Source: JABURQ01 sp029243145 (GTDB lineage: Bacteria > Planctomycetota > Planctomycetia > Planctomycetales > Planctomycetaceae). Taken from it: a DNA stretch of 64,000 nucleotides. The stretch covers positions 124,001 through 188,000 of the forward strand of contig CBFHYX010000001.1 in the NCBI GenBank assembly GCA_965660145.1. The letters are read 5' to 3'. A program made the translations under genes and the position numbers. The notes under the pieces were generated by a model, which was given only the letters and a program-made list of their open reading frames with translations, ran no database searches and was not told where the DNA came from. Positions 62,831 to 64,000 of this stretch are shown here, one piece after another; position 1 is the first letter of the stretch, and each line of letters starts with the position of its first letter.

Positions 62831-64000
62831 ATGAGATTTTTGATCGCGACTGTCTGCATCTGTAGGGTGTCCGTCGCCCACTCGGCATCTCCTCTCGACC
62901 GCCCGGATCGAACACCAGTCCAAACCGCATCGGGAACCGAGGGAATCGTCGTCTCAAATTGTGACATCGCCTCACAGATTGGTGCCGATGTTCTTGCCGA
63001 GGGTGGCAACGCAGTCGATGCGGCCATTGCCACGGGATTCGCAATGGCGGTCACTTGGCCCGAAGCGGGCAACATCGGTGGTGGCGGGTTCATGATGGTG
63101 GCTCCCCCCGAACGAGATGTCGTCTGCATTGAGTACCGCGAAACGGCACCCGCATCCGTCAAACCAAATTCTCTTGCGAGTTGGACAAACCGACGGCACG
63201 AACGAATGGTCGGTGTTCCCGGAACGGTTGCCGGGTTTTGGTTGGCTCATCAAAAATATGGCAAACTTCCCTGGAAGCGACTTGTCGAACCGGCTGCCCA
63301 AATCGCGGCAGAAGGAATCGTCGTCGATGATTACCTCGCGTGGTCTCTCAACATCTATTTGAGCCAACAAGATCTCCAAACCGATAAACGTTATGCCGAG
63401 TTTCGGCGTGTTTACGGTCCTCCCGAAAAACAATTCTGGGAAGCCGGTGATCAATTAGTCCAGCCTGATTTGGGAAGAACTCTCTCACTGATCGCTGAGC
63501 AAGGTCCAACAGCCTTTTATGAAGGAGCGATTGCCGATCAAATTATCGACCAGATGCAGCGCGGAGATGGCTGGATCACCAAGGAGGACTTGAAGAAGTA
63601 TCGAGCGAAACATCGTCCGGCGATTCACGCCAAGCTAAAAGGGTATGACTACTACGGGGCTCCACTGCCCAGTTCGGGGGGAACGACGGTCCTGATGGAG
63701 TTACGCATGCTCGCGGCGTTGGGTCTCAAAAAAGATGAGCAATATTTTTGGTCGGCGGATCAAGTCCACTTGATCACCGAGGTGATGCGGCGTGCGTTTC
63801 GCGAACGAGCGGCTCACCTGGGAGACGCCGACTTCGCCGACATCAACAAATCGGTCTGGTCAGTCGATTATGCACGGCAGTTGGCAACAAGCATCAATCA
63901 GAAACGAGCAACGCCCAGCGCAGAGATCGTTGGCGACATCGTAATCTCCACCGAACCGTATGAATCACCACAAACGACTCACTTCTCCGTCATCGACAAA
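62831..64000 (+). CDS. ggt: Gamma-glutamyltransferase, N-terminal part
   Basis: The gene runs off the right edge after 390 codons. A short signal (MRFLIATVCICRVSVAHSA) leads into SNCDIASQIGADVLAEGGNAVDAAIATGFA, AGNIGGGGFMMV, YRETAPASVKP and GAPLPSSGGTTVLMELRML, all typical of GGT, which cleaves and transfers the gamma-glutamyl of glutathione. The auto-processing site with the catalytic Thr is seen at the end, QTTHFSVIDK, so the large subunit is complete. Paired divergently with D-aminoacylase, it may help in peptide or glutathione salvage. Confidence 0.93.
   Translation, partial: MRFLIATVCICRVSVAHSASPLDRPDRTPVQTASGTEGIVVSNCDIASQIGADVLAEGGNAVDAAIATGFAMAVTWPEAGNIGGGGFMMVAPPERDVVCIEYRETAPASVKPNSLASWTNRRHERMVGVPGTVAGFWLAHQKYGKLPWKRLVEPAAQIAAEGIVVDDYLAWSLNIYLSQQDLQTDKRYAEFRRVYGPPEKQFWEAGDQLVQPDLGRTLSLIAEQGPTAFYEGAIADQIIDQMQRGDGWITKEDLKKYRAKHRPAIHAKLKGYDYYGAPLPSSGGTTVLMELRMLAALGLKKDEQYFWSADQVHLITEVMRRAFRERAAHLGDADFADINKSVWSVDYARQLATSINQKRATPSAEIVGDIVISTEPYESPQTTHFSVIDK

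Overview
The window looks like chromosomal DNA of a planctomycete (phylum Planctomycetota, probably near Gimesia/Rubinisphaera/Planctomicrobium). Supporting signs are a PVC-type membrane-bound dehydrogenase with a C-terminal haem c domain, two secreted sulfatases, a Tat-exported Gfo/Idh/MocA oxidoreductase, a haloacid-poor but lipoprotein-rich gene set, PhyH and ThuA-like proteins, a DUF6677-like membrane protein, and housekeeping genes (pyk, bioD, rpsD, nadC, rne/rng, rplU, uvrC) scattered between lineage-specific ones. Genus-level placement is inference. I see no rRNA, tRNA, CRISPR array, prophage or intact insertion sequence.

Layout. 1-5.8 kb (minus): start of a sodium:solute symporter, a very short Fur-like winged-helix protein, pyruvate kinase, a DUF255 thioredoxin/DsbD-alpha fusion and a MoxR ATPase. 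6.2-11.9 kb (plus): PAP2 phosphatase, MT-A70 methyltransferase, bioD, a zinc-ribbon membrane protein with repeated Phe motifs, rpsD with a terminator, and an adenylate-kinase-like protein. 11.9-19 kb: a giant TPR protein and a Ycf46-type AAA ATPase (minus), a Dabb protein and an acyl-carrier-like lipoprotein (plus), and a site-2 protease (minus). 19-29 kb (plus): nadC, Gfo/Idh/MocA, two leucine-rich-repeat lipoproteins, an isochorismatase-ThuA fusion and the large PVC dehydrogenase. 29-30.4 kb: a long non-coding stretch with tandem and palindromic repeats around a DUF2007-like gene.

30.4-33.8 kb holds the most unusual item: an AT-richer two-gene cassette, a small AAA+ ATPase overlapping a large subtilase (S8), with the look of a laterally acquired, possibly defensive, ATPase-protease module. 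Both genes are broken: one in-frame TGA in the ATPase, and one in-frame TGA, one +1 shift and one -1 shift in the protease. The flanking genes are intact, so this is a decayed system (or a locus needing resequencing).

33.8-38.7 kb (minus): sulfatase, PhyH dioxygenase, C45 peptidase and SMP-30 lactonase, the last two tightly coupled. 38.8-42.5 kb (plus): small lipoprotein, ribosome hibernation factor, PtsN-like EIIA, an HPr with an altered active site and Enzyme I, i.e. a regulatory PTS without transport subunits. 43.1-45.2 kb: RNase E/G and rplU with a terminator. 45.2-53.3 kb: BON protein, M42 peptidase plus sulfatase, DUF6677-like pair, a UvrC without the usual C-terminus, a NanA-like lyase, a VOC protein and a CDP-archaeol/dolichol-kinase-like membrane protein. 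53.7-64 kb: a large Pro/Gly-rich lipoprotein, a second adenylate-kinase-like protein with a novel C-terminal half, family 4 uracil-DNA glycosylase, HEAT protein, PQQ-like propeller, D-aminoacylase and the start of a gamma-glutamyltransferase.
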